From Phycomyces blakesleeanus NRRL 1555(-) (Eukaryota > Mucoromycota > Mucoromycetes > Mucorales > Phycomycetaceae): a stretch of 64,000 nucleotides of DNA. Made by a program: the position numbers and the translations under genes. Below the pieces are notes generated by a model. That model was not told the origin of the DNA. It was given only the letters and a program-made list of their open reading frames with translations, and searched no databases. Each line of letters starts with the position of its first letter. Position 1 is the first letter of the stretch. The DNA lies in assembly GCF_001638985.1 (NCBI RefSeq), contig NW_017265157.1:558001-622000 (forward strand). The letters run 5' to 3'. This document shows, piece by piece, positions 9,992 through 19,985 of the stretch.

Positions 9992-10530
9992 GTTATACGG
10001 AGTGAAAGAAGTGTTACATGACTTTGTTGACAGTAAATTCTATGATTTATTAAGGAGAAAGATAAAAACAGTATCATATTGCATATAAAAAAGTAAGGAT
10101 TCAGCCAATCAGAGAGCGTATATTTTTTGATCAAATTTTGATTGTTGCTATTACAATTTTAGTCCAATAATATCGCGTTCTAAATTTAAAATTTGAGCGA
10201 TCAATCTGGCTGAGTACCTCCATTTTATTGGTTATTGTAACAGAAGTAAATCTTATAAAAGATGCTCTATTAATTGTCATAACAGAAAATAGTTTATTAC
10301 ATATAAATTATAATGGCTAGATATTATCTTATTATTTTGATTTGAGTTATCTTGTATACTTTTTAAAATGATTATTCATTTTTGACTATACTCAAGTAGT
10401 GTTTAGTAATATTACAAATTATTATAAACTGATTACAAATTTCTAAAATTACAAACTGATAAATAATCATTTTAATTTCTGCTTCTTTTGTAATAACAAG
10501 TCACTAGAACTTGTATAGGATTTCCACTCC
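9992..10530. other. AT-rich stretch, no gene seen
   Basis: No coding-like frame. It lies between the Harbinger fragment start and the left terminus of the Tc1/mariner-like element. Confidence 0.4.
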
Positions 10531-11722
10531 AAAAGTTATATTTTTTTCAAACTATATATTTTGCAAAATCAAGCCTTTTATTTTGCGCTCCGACTATATA
10601 TGAAAAAAAAATTAATTAATGTGGATAGAAAGAAATTTAAAGCAAATTAATAAAGAGCATGAAGAATACTAATATGTGCAATAAAGTATTTAAAGAATAT
10701 CTATACTGTTTATTAAAAACAATAAAAGAAAACATATAATGTCAATATATTGTTATAAGAAAAGTATATAATGCTAAGTTTGCAATATGATTTTGAGTAC
10801 TGTCTTTATCCATTATCTTTTTCTATATTCAAATCCTTCTACATGAACCCTAATCAAACTGCTATTGCTAAGAGAAGAAAGAGAAATAAACCACAAAAGG
10901 TTCTTCTGATTCACATCAAGAATATGATTGTGGAGAAATGTCATATAGAAGAGTCTGTGATCTAAGCTGAAGCAGCCAGGGCGTTTGGTGTCTCATGGGC
11001 ATCAATTAACAACATCATCACCAAGTTTGAGAGTGATGCTACTGTAGAGCCTAAGAAGCAAGGCGGCTCACACATAGAAAGTCTTAAGATAATCAATGAG
11101 TGTTCAAAGTTTATTCAAGACTTCTTGATCAAATGCTGCACCTTGACTCTTGGTCAAATGAGATAGAAACTGTTTAGAAAATTTTCAGAGCTTCAATAGC
11201 AGAACTTGAGCATCAGTGGCTTACATAAGCACATTGTCAACAACATTGGATTCACACTGAAGAGAATCAAGCCAGTGGAGGAAAAAAGAAACGACTCAAA
11301 GACTATTAAGCTGAGAAAAGTATATGTAGACAATATGCATACAAATAGTTTATTGTATAAAACCAATTACATTTTTGCAGACGAAGCAGACTTTAATGCA
11401 AACCTGATCAGAGAACAAGGGTGGTCTAAGAAAGGCAAGGCCAGCATTGTGAAAACAAAGTTGAAAAGGGGACTAAACATCTCAATTCTTGCTGGTATTT
11501 CTTACCAGAGTGTTGAGAGTGTGCAGGCAAAGTTGAGTCCTGATGGCATGATAGGACCAATTTTTGTTGAATTTGTAAAGATGATTATGGATTTGCTTGA
11601 CTACAGTAATTCTGCCCCCCACAACTTCATTATGAATAATGTCTTAATCCATAGATTTTACATTGTCATTGAATTGTTTGCTAATTCACAACACCATCTA
11701 CACTTTTCCCCTCCATACTCTC

Positions 11723-12254
11723 TGTTGTGGTGGTTGAAGTTTTAAGAAGTTGTAAAAGAAAGAATTCAAGATTTGAAATAAGTAATAAATATTTGTGAGA
11801 ACTTGTGTAGGTTTTGTTTATTGAGAAAGATTTCATATCAAAATTTGACGAGGTTTCTACACTGAACTATCACCACTATTTATATTGTTTTGGATTGGGA
11901 AAATTATATGACTGAGGTCAGATAATCAATCCTATCTGAGCCTTAATCAGAGCAACGTGATCTTGGGATAATTAATGTATGATTAATTATATAAATGTGT
12001 GTAGTCTCAATAAAGTATTAACATCGAAAGTAAATGTGTTTATGAGTTATAATTATGCTTATAATAATCCACTGATGTATCTCATATTATGGTGATATCA
12101 TCATATGAAATATAATCACTATCATGCATAATAAACCCGTGTGTTAAATAATAAAGAAATTGGTAGACACCTTTGACTGGAATAGCTGAGGCCTTATATT
12201 ATTTCCTTCAGACTTATTTTCGATTATAGCAGTAGTCAATACTCATTTATAACA
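11723..12254 (+). mobile_element. solo LTR, family B
   Basis: 532 bp, TGTTGTGGTGG... to ...TATAACA. Target duplication CTCTC (11718-11722) / CTCTT (12255-12259), one mismatch. Excising it and one duplication restores the transposase reading frame, which fixes the boundaries. Confidence 0.9.
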
Positions 12255-12410
12255 CTCTTCTTTTCTAAAACTGATTGAAAAGTGCTTCTTCAAACTCAAA
12301 ACACTGGTTAAGAGAAAGTCTAGGTTGGTCTGTAGTTATTTTTTGGAGTATATTGCTGAGTGCTCCCATCATATTGCTATGGAAAACTGTCAAGACTGAG
12401 TTGATCATAG

Positions 12411-12953
12411 TGTGGTGATCCAGACACTCGGATGTTGGATTTATCACATATAAGAACATATTCATATTGGGATAGCGTAGTAGCTATCATCTTGTCAGTA
12501 TAAAATATATATAAACGATTAAGTAATCAGCCCAATAATTATTACAGTTAGTACTGTAGATAATATTTTAAAGATTGTTAAGATAATTATATCATACTGC
12601 CGGGTAAACTGTGTCAGATCGATATGGAGCTAATTTAGTAGGAAGTCCTAAAGCTCTAGTATAAAAGAGAAAAGAATAGCTAAGAGCTAAAGAAGTATGA
12701 TTTATGACTTGATGTCATAATTGTAATACCGACACTAGTTAAGCAGTAAATACACTCTAATAACCAAATATAGTAAAGGAAGAAAGCCTTAAGAAACTAA
12801 GACGTAATGACAAGAGCAGATTGTGTTTTCTTATAAAAAGGGACACTTTTTATTTATGAATAAAGACAACTGATATACAGTCTCAAAGTATTTCTATACA
12901 TCTCTATTATCAAATATTTTATTTTTCTATTGTTTCGTACCTGAAATACCACA
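12411..12953 (+). mobile_element. solo LTR of the chromovirus family (family A)
   Basis: 543 bp, TGTGGTGATCCAG... to ...AATACCACA, nearly identical to the LTRs of the complete element at 40064-46214. Perfect 5-bp target duplication CATAG (12406-12410 and 12954-12958). Confidence 0.95.
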
Positions 12954-13324
12954 CATAGAATTTGCTTCTTCCCCCAATATACAAATAGCCAAGAAATAAA
13001 TTGATTTTTTTTATATATAGTCAGAGCACAAAATGAAAGTTTTGATTTTGTAAAATATATAGTTTGAAAAAAATATAACTTTTGTCCGATATTATTTTGA
13101 TAAATCCATAAAATCTGAAGATGGTTAACCACAGTATCTCTTTATGTGCAGTAACATCTTCCTGAGTGTTAACTACAGTATAATGACCCTCCTTTTATTT
13201 AAATATAATTTAATAACTACTGTGAATAATGTGCAATATTAGTTTAGAAAACTATATAAGACAATTCAATTCATATCAATAAAAAGTATCTTTTATCCTC
13301 TCTTTGATTTTACATATACTCCTT

Positions 13325-13680
13325 TGTCAAGTCTCAACTGGGTGTATCTTTCTATTATTTTAACTTGTATAAGTTTTGATAATAGATCACCACCAACTAG
13401 GATGTTGTAAATAAATAGAAACAGATAGGAATATAGAGAATTGAATGCTTTTTATTGATATAAATCTTGGAGTATTTATACAGATTTCTTAAAATTGAAA
13501 CTATCTAATCTAATTATTTTACTCAAGACATATTGGTTTTACATTTATGGAAGGCGATATAATATGTCTTGGTTAACAAAAAGAGAAACCAATTGATTTA
13601 ACATTGAGGGCATATGTTAAAAGGAATAACTGATTGGATACCTGACTTAAGGATTTCTATCTACAATGTCGACTCTGACA
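13325..13680 (+). mobile_element. solo LTR, family D, nested in a family C LTR
   Basis: 356 bp with TGTCA...TGACA ends (TGTCAAGTCTCAACTGG at left, TCGACTCTGACA at right). 4-bp target duplication CCTT (13321-13324 and 13681-13684). Removing it rejoins the family C sequence ATACTCCTTGATCCCC seen intact at ~27381. Confidence 0.85.
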
Positions 13681-13739
13681 CCTTGATCCCCTAGTGGGTT
13701 TGACCTTTTGACTTTGTTATAGTAAAAGGAAGATCAACC

Positions 13740-14101
13740 TGTCGTTCCTGATCTGGGATGGTCTTCCTTTTACTATAGCAAAGTCAAAAGGTCAAACCCA
13801 CTGGGGATCGGAGAGTATATGTAAAGTCGAAGAGAGGATAAAAGGTGCTTTTTATTGATAGGAATTGAATTGTCTTATATAGTTTTCTAAACTAATACTG
13901 CGCATTATCCGCAGTAAACTATTATACTCTATTTAATTACAAGAGAAGTCCTTTTACTGCGGTTGATGCTCAGAAGATGTTACTGTGGTTGATCTTTACA
14001 AGACATTACTGCGGTTCGTTATCTATGAGGTATCTTTGACATACAGAACTGCTGCGGTCAATTATCCCGATTTCTCGGATTCATCAAAATAATGTCCGAC
14101 A
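13740..14101 (-). repeat. 3' LTR of the minus-strand Gypsy element
   Basis: 362 bp. The pol ORF runs about 14 codons into it before stopping at 14062-14064. Confidence 0.95.
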
Positions 14102-17100
14102 TCACCCCCTCTCGAAACTGTTGATCGTCCTCGGTCAACTCTGGTAGACTCTATCATCGAGAACGGCAAGGTGGAAGAGGAATCGATGGCCAGATCACGT
14201 CGCATATTGTTACGAGCAGCGGTCGGGTGATACCAGGTGCGGTCGAAATCGTCGGATTTGGCTATTTTGAGGCGATCAGCATGAACCCAAGAAGTATAAG
14301 GGACACCTTCCATTGTTGTGAGCTTGTATATATTCTTATCGAAATTTTTATCTACTACAATATATGGGCCCATCCAGTTATATTCTAGTCCAAATTTGTT
14401 TTCATGCCGCAACAACAAATGTTCACCGATTGCGAACTGATGAGGTTTCATGATCGAATCCCATCGTTCCTTGTCTTGTTGGCTGTTGGCGGTTACTCGA
14501 GCGTCAGCATTTTTGCGAGCCTGTTGGAGATTACGAAGAAAAGGGATAGCGCCATCGGATACGAGGGTCGGGTCGTCAGGGATAGATGTATCCATAAATG
14601 GACGTAGGGGATCGCCAGGAATACGAGGTTCGCGGCCATAAGTCAAGAAAAATGGACTGAACCCAGTTGTACGATGCTTTCTGATTCGGCAAGCCCAAAG
14701 TGCTGTTTCCAGATATTCGTCCCACCGGTGAATTGCACCATGTACATATTTACGTAACATCTGTTTAAGAACACCATTTAACCTTTCACATTTTCCATTA
14801 GTACGTGGGTGAAATGCTGAGGTTAATTTATGATGGAGCTTAATTTTCTTAATGTAAAAGCTCAAAATATGTGACATAAAGTTTGCACCACGATCTGTCA
14901 GAATTTCGTCTGGGCAACCAAAACGCATGACTATTTCTTCGTACAAAAAGTTGGCGATAGCTTCGCCCGTAGCAGCAGGAACAGCACGTGCAATTGGCCA
15001 ATTCGTAGCGTAGTCAACGGCAACCAAAATCCATCGATTTCCGTTGATTGTAGTGGGAAGTTCTCCAATGAAATCGAGATGCCAACGAGAGAAAGCAGGG
15101 GGGATATCCAATGGTTCCAAAGGGGCATGGTGTATGTTGCGTTCTGCGTTTGAGGCCAATTGACATTGAGGACATTTCGATAACCATTCTTGAATTTGAC
15201 TTCTCATGGCTGGCCACCACCAACGCTTCTTCATTAAATCATACACCGTTGTTTCTCCAGCATGTCCGAAACTATTGTGGAAATTATTTACTAAGTCTGC
15301 CCGCTTGGCAAACAGTGCAAAACGAATTTCTTGTACCGTGTCACCTATTTTAACGAGACGGAAAACCTTTTGGTTGTGGACCACAAACTTATTGCGTTGC
15401 CGATGGAGTAATTCTTTTATGTCTTCTGGCCATTCATCTTCTTTTCGTGCATAAAATTTTGGCCAGTCGGACGTTTGTGAGTCTGGTATGGTGTACAGGT
15501 ATTCTGGTTCCATTGATTTAATTAATGTTGCATCGTATTCTGGGCCATCGAGACGAGAGAGCACATCAGGGACACCATTGTCTTTGCCCGGTTTGTATTG
15601 AATTATCGGGTCGTACAGCTCGAATTCAGAAATCCACCTTATCAGGCGAGGCGTGGGCTTAACCTGACTGCGAAAATACTTGAGTGGTAAGTGATCGGTG
15701 AATACAGTGAACGGTTTTCCTTCGATCATGCAGCGCCAAGTACGCAAGGCATGTAGAATACCGAGTAACTCGCGCTCTTGAGCAGGATACGATCTTTCGG
15801 CAGGGGAGAGTTTTTTCGATTCGAACGCTAATGGTTTCCAACTTCCGTTTTCGTCTTCTTGCATTAATACGGCACCAACACCAAAATCTGAAGCATCTGT
15901 TTCAATGCGGAATGGTTTATCCATGTCTGGGGCAAGTAATACAGGTGCAGTACTCATTTTCTCTTTTAGTAAATCGAAACTTTCCTGGCATGTCTCCGTC
16001 CAAACGATAGGCCGTCGTTTTGGTCCTGTCCCTTTAGTTAAGTCTGTTAAGGGCGCAGCGATTCCAGCAAACCCAGGGATGAAGCGGCGGTAGTGCTGTG
16101 CAAGGCCAATAAATTGTCTAACTTCTTGTACATTTGTTGGCGGTGTCCATTCTTTTATAGTCTTTACTTTGTCTGGCGATGGTAAGATGCCTTGCGCAGA
16201 TACGTTGAATCCAAGGAAAGTTAGTTCGTTTTTGTTAAATTCGCATTTTTTAAGGTTGGCAATTAATTTCGCTTCACGTAGTCGGTTTAACACATGTCGT
16301 ACATGTTCTTCGTGTTCTTCTGGTGTCGTGCTAAAGATTAGGATATCATCCAAATAGACTAAGGCAAACTTATCCAAACAATCTCCAAGAACTTTGTTCA
16401 TAAGATGCTGAAACGTCGGTGGGGCATTGGTGAGACCAAAGGGAAGAACCAGAAACTCGTATTGGCCATATCGGGTGTTAAAGGCGGTTTTTGGCACATC
16501 TGAGTCTTGAATTCTCACTTGATGGTAACCGCTTTTGAGGTCCAAACTGGTGAAATGGTTTGCTCCACGAAGGCGTTCCAAACACTCATCGATGCGTGGC
16601 AATGGATGGTTATTGCGGATAGTAACTTTGTTCAGGGCTCTGTAATCAACACACATGCGCATCTCACCATTTTTCTTTTTAACAAATAAAATTGGAGCAC
16701 CCCATGGCGAAGAACTCGGACGAATTAAGCCGAGGTCTAGAAGTTCCTTTAGTTGTTGCTGTAATTCGTCGAGTTCTCGAGGGCTCATTTTGAATGGCGG
16801 TTTATTGACAGGGTAGGCATCTCCAGTGTTTATAACGTGTTGGACGTCACGGTTCGGCGGTAATCCAGGTAAACCGTCTTGGAAAACGTCCTCGAATTCT
16901 TTTACTAATTTCATCCAGTGTTCATCATTATGTATTTCTTTTTCTGTCTTAATGTGCAACAAAAAGCATTCGGCCTCCTCTCTCCTAGAGAGTTTCTCAA
17001 TTTGTTTTGCAGATATCAGATAGTTTAGGTGAGGTTTAGTAGGACGGGGCCCATGAGGACGCAAAATAAATTCTTGTTCATCACGATGTAAAGACCAGCT

Positions 17101-17601
17101 ATCGACATGCCAATCTGGGACGGGTTTAGCCATTTGCAACCAAGTGCGGCCAAGAATCAAGTCGAATTTAGTAGGAAATACAAAAGCATCGATGGTGTCA
17201 GTGTATCCATTTAAAGAGAGGTTTAATGTTGCCTTCTGATGGATCTTAATGCTGTGTCCTCCTGCAGTTTCGACTGATCGTCCGGGTATATCCAAAATGT
17301 GTGTGGCCAAATGGGCGATCTGGGGTGATACATAGTTTGCACTAGCACCACTATCAATTAACACCAGGATTTGTTGTCCGTCAAGTATAGCGGCGTATAA
17401 GGGCAAGTCTGTGTCCACGGCAGCATGGAGATCTTCTAAGAAATGTTGGTCAGCGGTGAGACAAGGGTCACAATTTTCTTCAGACATAGTCTCAGGCTCT
17501 TCATTGGTAACATTTGTATACTGTTCAGACACGTCTTTATTAATTTCTGGTTCGCTAGTTTCGCTAATATTATTAGCCTGTGGGGAGGATTTTTCTTCCA
17601 T
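14062..17601 (-). CDS. pol: Gypsy Pol polyprotein (protease, RT, RNase H, integrase)
   Basis: About 1179 residues if counted from ATG 17601; the frame is open further upstream through the gag end. Order of domains: aspartic protease with LIDSGASANY, reverse transcriptase with the YLDD active site in LVYLDDILIFS, RNase H with IETDASDFGVGAVL and FTDHLPLKYF, integrase HHCC finger (FGHAGETTVYDL to KCPQCQ), and the integrase core with HLDFIGEL, TDRGANF and NGKCERLN giving D, D and E. No chromodomain is seen. The frame is uninterrupted and all key residues are present, so the enzyme set looks functional. The last ~14 residues are encoded by the LTR. It lies -1 to gag; see the slippery site at 17640-17646. 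Confidence 0.95.
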   Translation of the reverse strand: MEEKSSPQANNISETSEPEINKDVSEQYTNVTNEEPETMSEENCDPCLTADQHFLEDLHAAVDTDLPLYAAILDGQQILVLIDSGASANYVSPQIAHLATHILDIPGRSVETAGGHSIKIHQKATLNLSLNGYTDTIDAFVFPTKFDLILGRTWLQMAKPVPDWHVDSWSLHRDEQEFILRPHGPRPTKPHLNYLISAKQIEKLSRREEAECFLLHIKTEKEIHNDEHWMKLVKEFEDVFQDGLPGLPPNRDVQHVINTGDAYPVNKPPFKMSPRELDELQQQLKELLDLGLIRPSSSPWGAPILFVKKKNGEMRMCVDYRALNKVTIRNNHPLPRIDECLERLRGANHFTSLDLKSGYHQVRIQDSDVPKTAFNTRYGQYEFLVLPFGLTNAPPTFQHLMNKVLGDCLDKFALVYLDDILIFSTTPEEHEEHVRHVLNRLREAKLIANLKKCEFNKNELTFLGFNVSAQGILPSPDKVKTIKEWTPPTNVQEVRQFIGLAQHYRRFIPGFAGIAAPLTDLTKGTGPKRRPIVWTETCQESFDLLKEKMSTAPVLLAPDMDKPFRIETDASDFGVGAVLMQEDENGSWKPLAFESKKLSPAERSYPAQERELLGILHALRTWRCMIEGKPFTVFTDHLPLKYFRSQVKPTPRLIRWISEFELYDPIIQYKPGKDNGVPDVLSRLDGPEYDATLIKSMEPEYLYTIPDSQTSDWPKFYARKEDEWPEDIKELLHRQRNKFVVHNQKVFRLVKIGDTVQEIRFALFAKRADLVNNFHNSFGHAGETTVYDLMKKRWWWPAMRSQIQEWLSKCPQCQLASNAERNIHHAPLEPLDIPPAFSRWHLDFIGELPTTINGNRWILVAVDYATNWPIARAVPAATGEAIANFLYEEIVMRFGCPDEILTDRGANFMSHILSFYIKKIKLHHKLTSAFHPRTNGKCERLNGVLKQMLRKYVHGAIHRWDEYLETALWACRIRKHRTTGFSPFFLTYGREPRIPGDPLRPFMDTSIPDDPTLVSDGAIPFLRNLQQARKNADARVTANSQQDKERWDSIMKPHQFAIGEHLLLRHENKFGLEYNWMGPYIVVDKNFDKNIYKLTTMEGVPYTSWVHADRLKIAKSDDFDRTWYHPTAARNNMRRDLAIDSSSTLPFSMIESTRVDRGRSTVSRGGDVGHYFDESEKSG
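14102..14114 (-). promoter_or_regulatory. polypurine tract of the minus-strand Gypsy element
   Basis: The minus strand reads GAGAGGGGGTGA immediately before the 3' LTR, as expected for plus-strand DNA priming. The same tract precedes the 3' LTR of the second copy (GGAGGGGGTGA before 32150). Confidence 0.75.
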
Positions 17602-17621
17602 TGAACACAACCGACCTCCCG

Positions 17622-18743
17622 TTACGGTTGTGTTTCGCGAAAACCCTGCTTCTTGCTACGTGCCTCATCTAACTGTCTAATCGCTGCTAATCGATCCCTA
17701 CAGTTCCTCTTGAAGTGACCAACTTCGCCGCACCAATGGCAAGTAGCCACATTACGTTTCTGAGGGGGGCGAGATCGGTAGTTATTACGGCGACCTTGAA
17801 TCGCATCCAGGTCCATGGGCTCGGGACCACTGTACTGCTGTTGGTACGGCTGTTGGTACGTCTGTTGGTACGGTTGGGGGACGGGTGCGTAGTTGTTCTG
17901 TTGCCCCAAGTGGAGGCCACTGGCATATGCCAAAGCGATGTTGCAGGCATCGTCAACGTCGACAGGTCGGGCGGCAAGAACATTTCCTCGTATGGTGGGG
18001 TGAAGTCCGCGGACAAACTTGTCGAGGGCTTCTTCATCGTTCATTCCAGGCAACTCCAACTGGATGTCGTGGAACGCGTCGATGTACTCTGCGACCGTTC
18101 CTGTTTGGTATAGTCGAGCAAGGCGGTCCCTGGACGTCTGTAGTGAGTAGACTGGACGAAATTCTCCCGACAGAGCCATCTTGAACTCATCCCAGGTTGT
18201 TGGATGTTTGTCCTTTACTTCCATGCGTCTCCACCATGTGTCTGCTCTGTCACGCAACAGATTCACTGCAAATTCACAGGCTTTTGTTGCGGAAAAATTG
18301 TAGTATCTGGTGTAACGTTCGACTGCGCGCAGCCAACCATCCACTACTGTGGCAGAACGTTCTCCATGGAAGCAATCAGGTTGCTTGATTCGTTCAGCAC
18401 GGGCCTCCTGCTGCACCGTGATTGCTTTCATTGCTTCGGCGACGGCAGCAGCAATTGCTTCGGCTGTTAGAGTGACGGTTTGGGGGGCCATTGTTTCTTC
18501 TTGTTCTTGTTTGTTCTTTCCTGTTAAGGTTGCGGCTAGTTTTGTGGCTAGTTCGGTCCACTTCTGTTCTCGGGCAGGGGTCTTCTTAATACGCTGTTCT
18601 TCAGGGATATGAGGAACACGCCGATTCTTCTTGTAGTCGTTTACTAATTCGCTGGGTAACAAGTCCTGGACTCGTTCTTCAATCTCGAATTGGCTAAGGG
18701 TCTTCTTATCAAATATGTCTTGGTGTCTTTCAACCGGATTCAT
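17622..18743 (-). CDS. gag: Gypsy Gag
   Basis: 373 residues from ATG 18743 (MNPVERHQD). An upstream TTG-initiated extension is possible but unnecessary. The middle is a retrotransposon Gag domain (CFHGERSATVVDGWL, then FAVNLLRDRADTWWRR and EFRPVYSLQTSRDRL). Near the C-terminus are a Gln/Tyr-rich linker and one CCHC knuckle, CHWCGEVGHFKRNC, which binds nucleic acid. It forms the particle. It ends at TAA 17624-17622, 21 bp before the first pol ATG in the -1 frame. Confidence 0.9.
   Translation of the reverse strand: MNPVERHQDIFDKKTLSQFEIEERVQDLLPSELVNDYKKNRRVPHIPEEQRIKKTPAREQKWTELATKLAATLTGKNKQEQEETMAPQTVTLTAEAIAAAVAEAMKAITVQQEARAERIKQPDCFHGERSATVVDGWLRAVERYTRYYNFSATKACEFAVNLLRDRADTWWRRMEVKDKHPTTWDEFKMALSGEFRPVYSLQTSRDRLARLYQTGTVAEYIDAFHDIQLELPGMNDEEALDKFVRGLHPTIRGNVLAARPVDVDDACNIALAYASGLHLGQQNNYAPVPQPYQQTYQQPYQQQYSGPEPMDLDAIQGRRNNYRSRPPQKRNVATCHWCGEVGHFKRNCRDRLAAIRQLDEARSKKQGFRETQP
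17640..17646 (-). promoter_or_regulatory. candidate -1 ribosomal frameshift site GGGTTTT
   Basis: Near the end of gag the codons CAG GGT TTT CGC contain GGGTTTT in the X XXY YYZ arrangement. A -1 slip there enters the pol frame, which is open from the slip point to the pol ATG and beyond. The heptamer and its phase are conserved at 28605-28611 in the diverged second copy. Confidence 0.6.
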
Positions 18744-18768
18744 CAAAGGTCTTGTTAGAGGAAAAATA

Positions 18769-18783
18769 GCTTCAGCTACCAAT
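18769..18783 (-). promoter_or_regulatory. primer-binding site region of the minus-strand Gypsy element
   Basis: Directly after the 5' LTR the minus strand reads ATTGGTAGCTGAAGC. TGGTAGC is the complement of a tRNA 3' end GCTACCA. The same sequence follows the 5' LTR of the second copy (27460 onward). The primer tRNA is not identified. Confidence 0.6.
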
Positions 18784-19145
18784 TGTCGTTCCTGATCTGG
18801 GATGGTCTTCCTTTTACTATAGCAAAGTCAAAAGGTCAAACCCACTGGGGATCGGAGAGTATATGTAAAGTCGAAGAGAGGATAAAAGGTGCTTTTTATT
18901 GATAGGAATTGAATTGTCTTATATAGTTTTCTAAACTAATACTGCGCATTATCCGCAGTAAACTATTATACTCTATTTAATTACAAGAGAAGTCCTTTTA
19001 CTGCGGTTGATGCTCAGAAGATGTTACTGTGGTTGATCTTTACAAGACATTACTGCGGTTCGTTATCTATGAGGTATCTTTCACATACAGAACTGCTGCG
19101 GTCAATTATCCCGATTTCTCGGATTCATCAAAATAATGTCCGACA
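18784..19145 (-). repeat. 5' LTR of the minus-strand Gypsy element
   Basis: 362 bp. It carries the CTATATAAGACAATTCAATT block and an AATAAA signal in the TCAATAAAAAG context, as in the other family C LTRs. Confidence 0.95.
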
Positions 19146-19183
19146 AACCCAGATCAGGAACAACACATTGATACGATAAAAAT

Positions 19184-19265
19184 GAAGAGAGTGGGATTCG
19201 AACCCACGCCTCCGAAGAGATCACGGCCTTAACGTGACGCCTTAGACCAACTCGGCCATCTCTCC
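19184..19265 (-). tRNA. tRNA-Leu (AAG)
   Basis: 82 nt with a type II variable arm. The acceptor stem GGAGAGA/TCTCTTC pairs throughout (one G-T). The anticodon loop TTAAGGC sits between TCACG and CGTGA, giving anticodon AAG. The T-loop GTTCGAATC is present. No intron. On the minus strand a T5 run follows 2 nt after the gene (A5 at 19177-19181), a Pol III terminator. An LTR ends 18 bp beyond its 3' end. Confidence 0.95.
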
Positions 19266-19354
19266 AATGCTTGTCTAACACAAGTGCTGTAAAATATTTA
19301 AGCATTTACCAAAAACATATATTTGTTTGATGTGACGTCAACTTATGGACAGAC

Positions 19355-19985
19355 TGTTGTGAATGAGTATTGATTACTGCTGAATCTGAGAGTAAGACTG
19401 AAGGATAAAATAATATCCTCAGCTATTCCAGTCAAACGGATCTCCCTTTATGATATTATCTAATACACAGATCATCATACACATAATTGATTATTTATTA
19501 TTATCACCATGACATGGGATATACAAATACATATACATTATATATATAGCATCATTATATTTCATCTACATATTTCTTTTATTATACAAATACTTAATTG
19601 AGAGACTACAACTACAACTATCTAATATTATGAAACATTACCCAAGTATCTGGGTCGGAATACTAAAATATTACCAATAGCATAAATGCTCTTCTTTACC
19701 AAAACTCTTGGACTGATCTGACTGGAGAAGTATCATATCAATTGGTCTTTCCGGATCTTTCCAGAAGAACAATACTCCTGGAAGATGACTCATCATGATA
19801 AAGATTACTTAAGCACACACTGAATTACAAATTAGAAAAACATATAAATATCAGTAGATAGTTCTGTGTAGAAAGACAATCGAATTTTATCATTCTTTAC
19901 TTTTCTTTTGAAATAAACAACCTATACAAGTTCTCACAAATTCTTTCGTCTATATTATATTTTGCTTTATTTTCTCCCCACAACA
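19355..19985 (-). mobile_element. diverged solo LTR related to family B, minus orientation
   Basis: On the minus strand it runs TGTTGTGGGGAG... to ...CTCATTCACAACA. It shares blocks with family B (TGAGAACTTGTATAGGTT, GACTGGAATAGCTGAGG, CAGTAATCAATACTCATT) but is ~100 bp longer and well diverged in the middle. No matching flanking duplication (CAGAC / GTGCT). Confidence 0.65.

Larger units (their letters stand above)
10843..12999 (+). pseudogene. Tc1/mariner-type (DDE_3) transposase, broken
   Basis: The frame runs from ATG 10843 (MNPNQTAIAKRRKRN). In-frame stops are at 10963 and in the 11162-11202 region (two). It continues through an HTH-like part (AEAARAFGVSWASINNIITK), then IFADEADFNANL with the first catalytic Asp, GWSKKGKA, and NFIMNNVLIH. 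In that last motif the second catalytic Asp is Asn. The frame is interrupted after the PPYS codons by the LTR at 11723. It resumes at 12260 with the segment holding the third acidic residue (LIEKCFFKLK), and is interrupted again in VDHS by the LTR at 12411 before ending near 12999. It is dead several times over. Confidence 0.8.
10531..13083 (+). mobile_element. Tc1/mariner-like element with ~83-bp terminal inverted repeats, split by two solo LTRs
   Basis: The left TIR (10531-~10613) begins AAAAGTTATATTTTTTTCAA. The right end (~13001-13083) is its reverse complement with roughly 10% differences. The interior holds a decayed transposase on the plus strand. Removing the two LTRs (11723-12254 and 12411-12953) and one copy of each duplication leaves about 1.47 kb, a normal Tc1/mariner size. 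The right TIR is directly abutted by the LTR starting at 13083, so the TA target duplication cannot be seen. Confidence 0.8.
13740..19145 (-). mobile_element. complete Ty3/Gypsy retrotransposon, family C, minus orientation
   Basis: Two 362-bp LTRs (13740-14101 and 18784-19145) with TGTCG/CGACA ends differ at a single position by my reading (near 14038/19082). 4-bp target duplication AACC (13736-13739 and 19146-19149). Between them on the minus strand are gag (18743-17622) and pol (17601-14062). The near identity of the LTRs marks a recent insertion. It landed in an existing LTR of the same family in the opposite orientation. Confidence 0.95.
13083..19165 (+). mobile_element. older family C LTR (plus orientation), interrupted by two later insertions
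   Basis: Pieces lie at 13083-13324, 13681-13739 and 19150-19165. Together they follow the family C LTR from TGTCCGATATTATTTTG through the CTATATAAGACAATTCAATT promoter/leader block to CCCAGATCAGGAACAACA. The first gap is a solo LTR of family D, the second a whole Gypsy element. Its 3' terminus is 18 bp from the 3' end of the tRNA-Leu gene. Confidence 0.85.
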
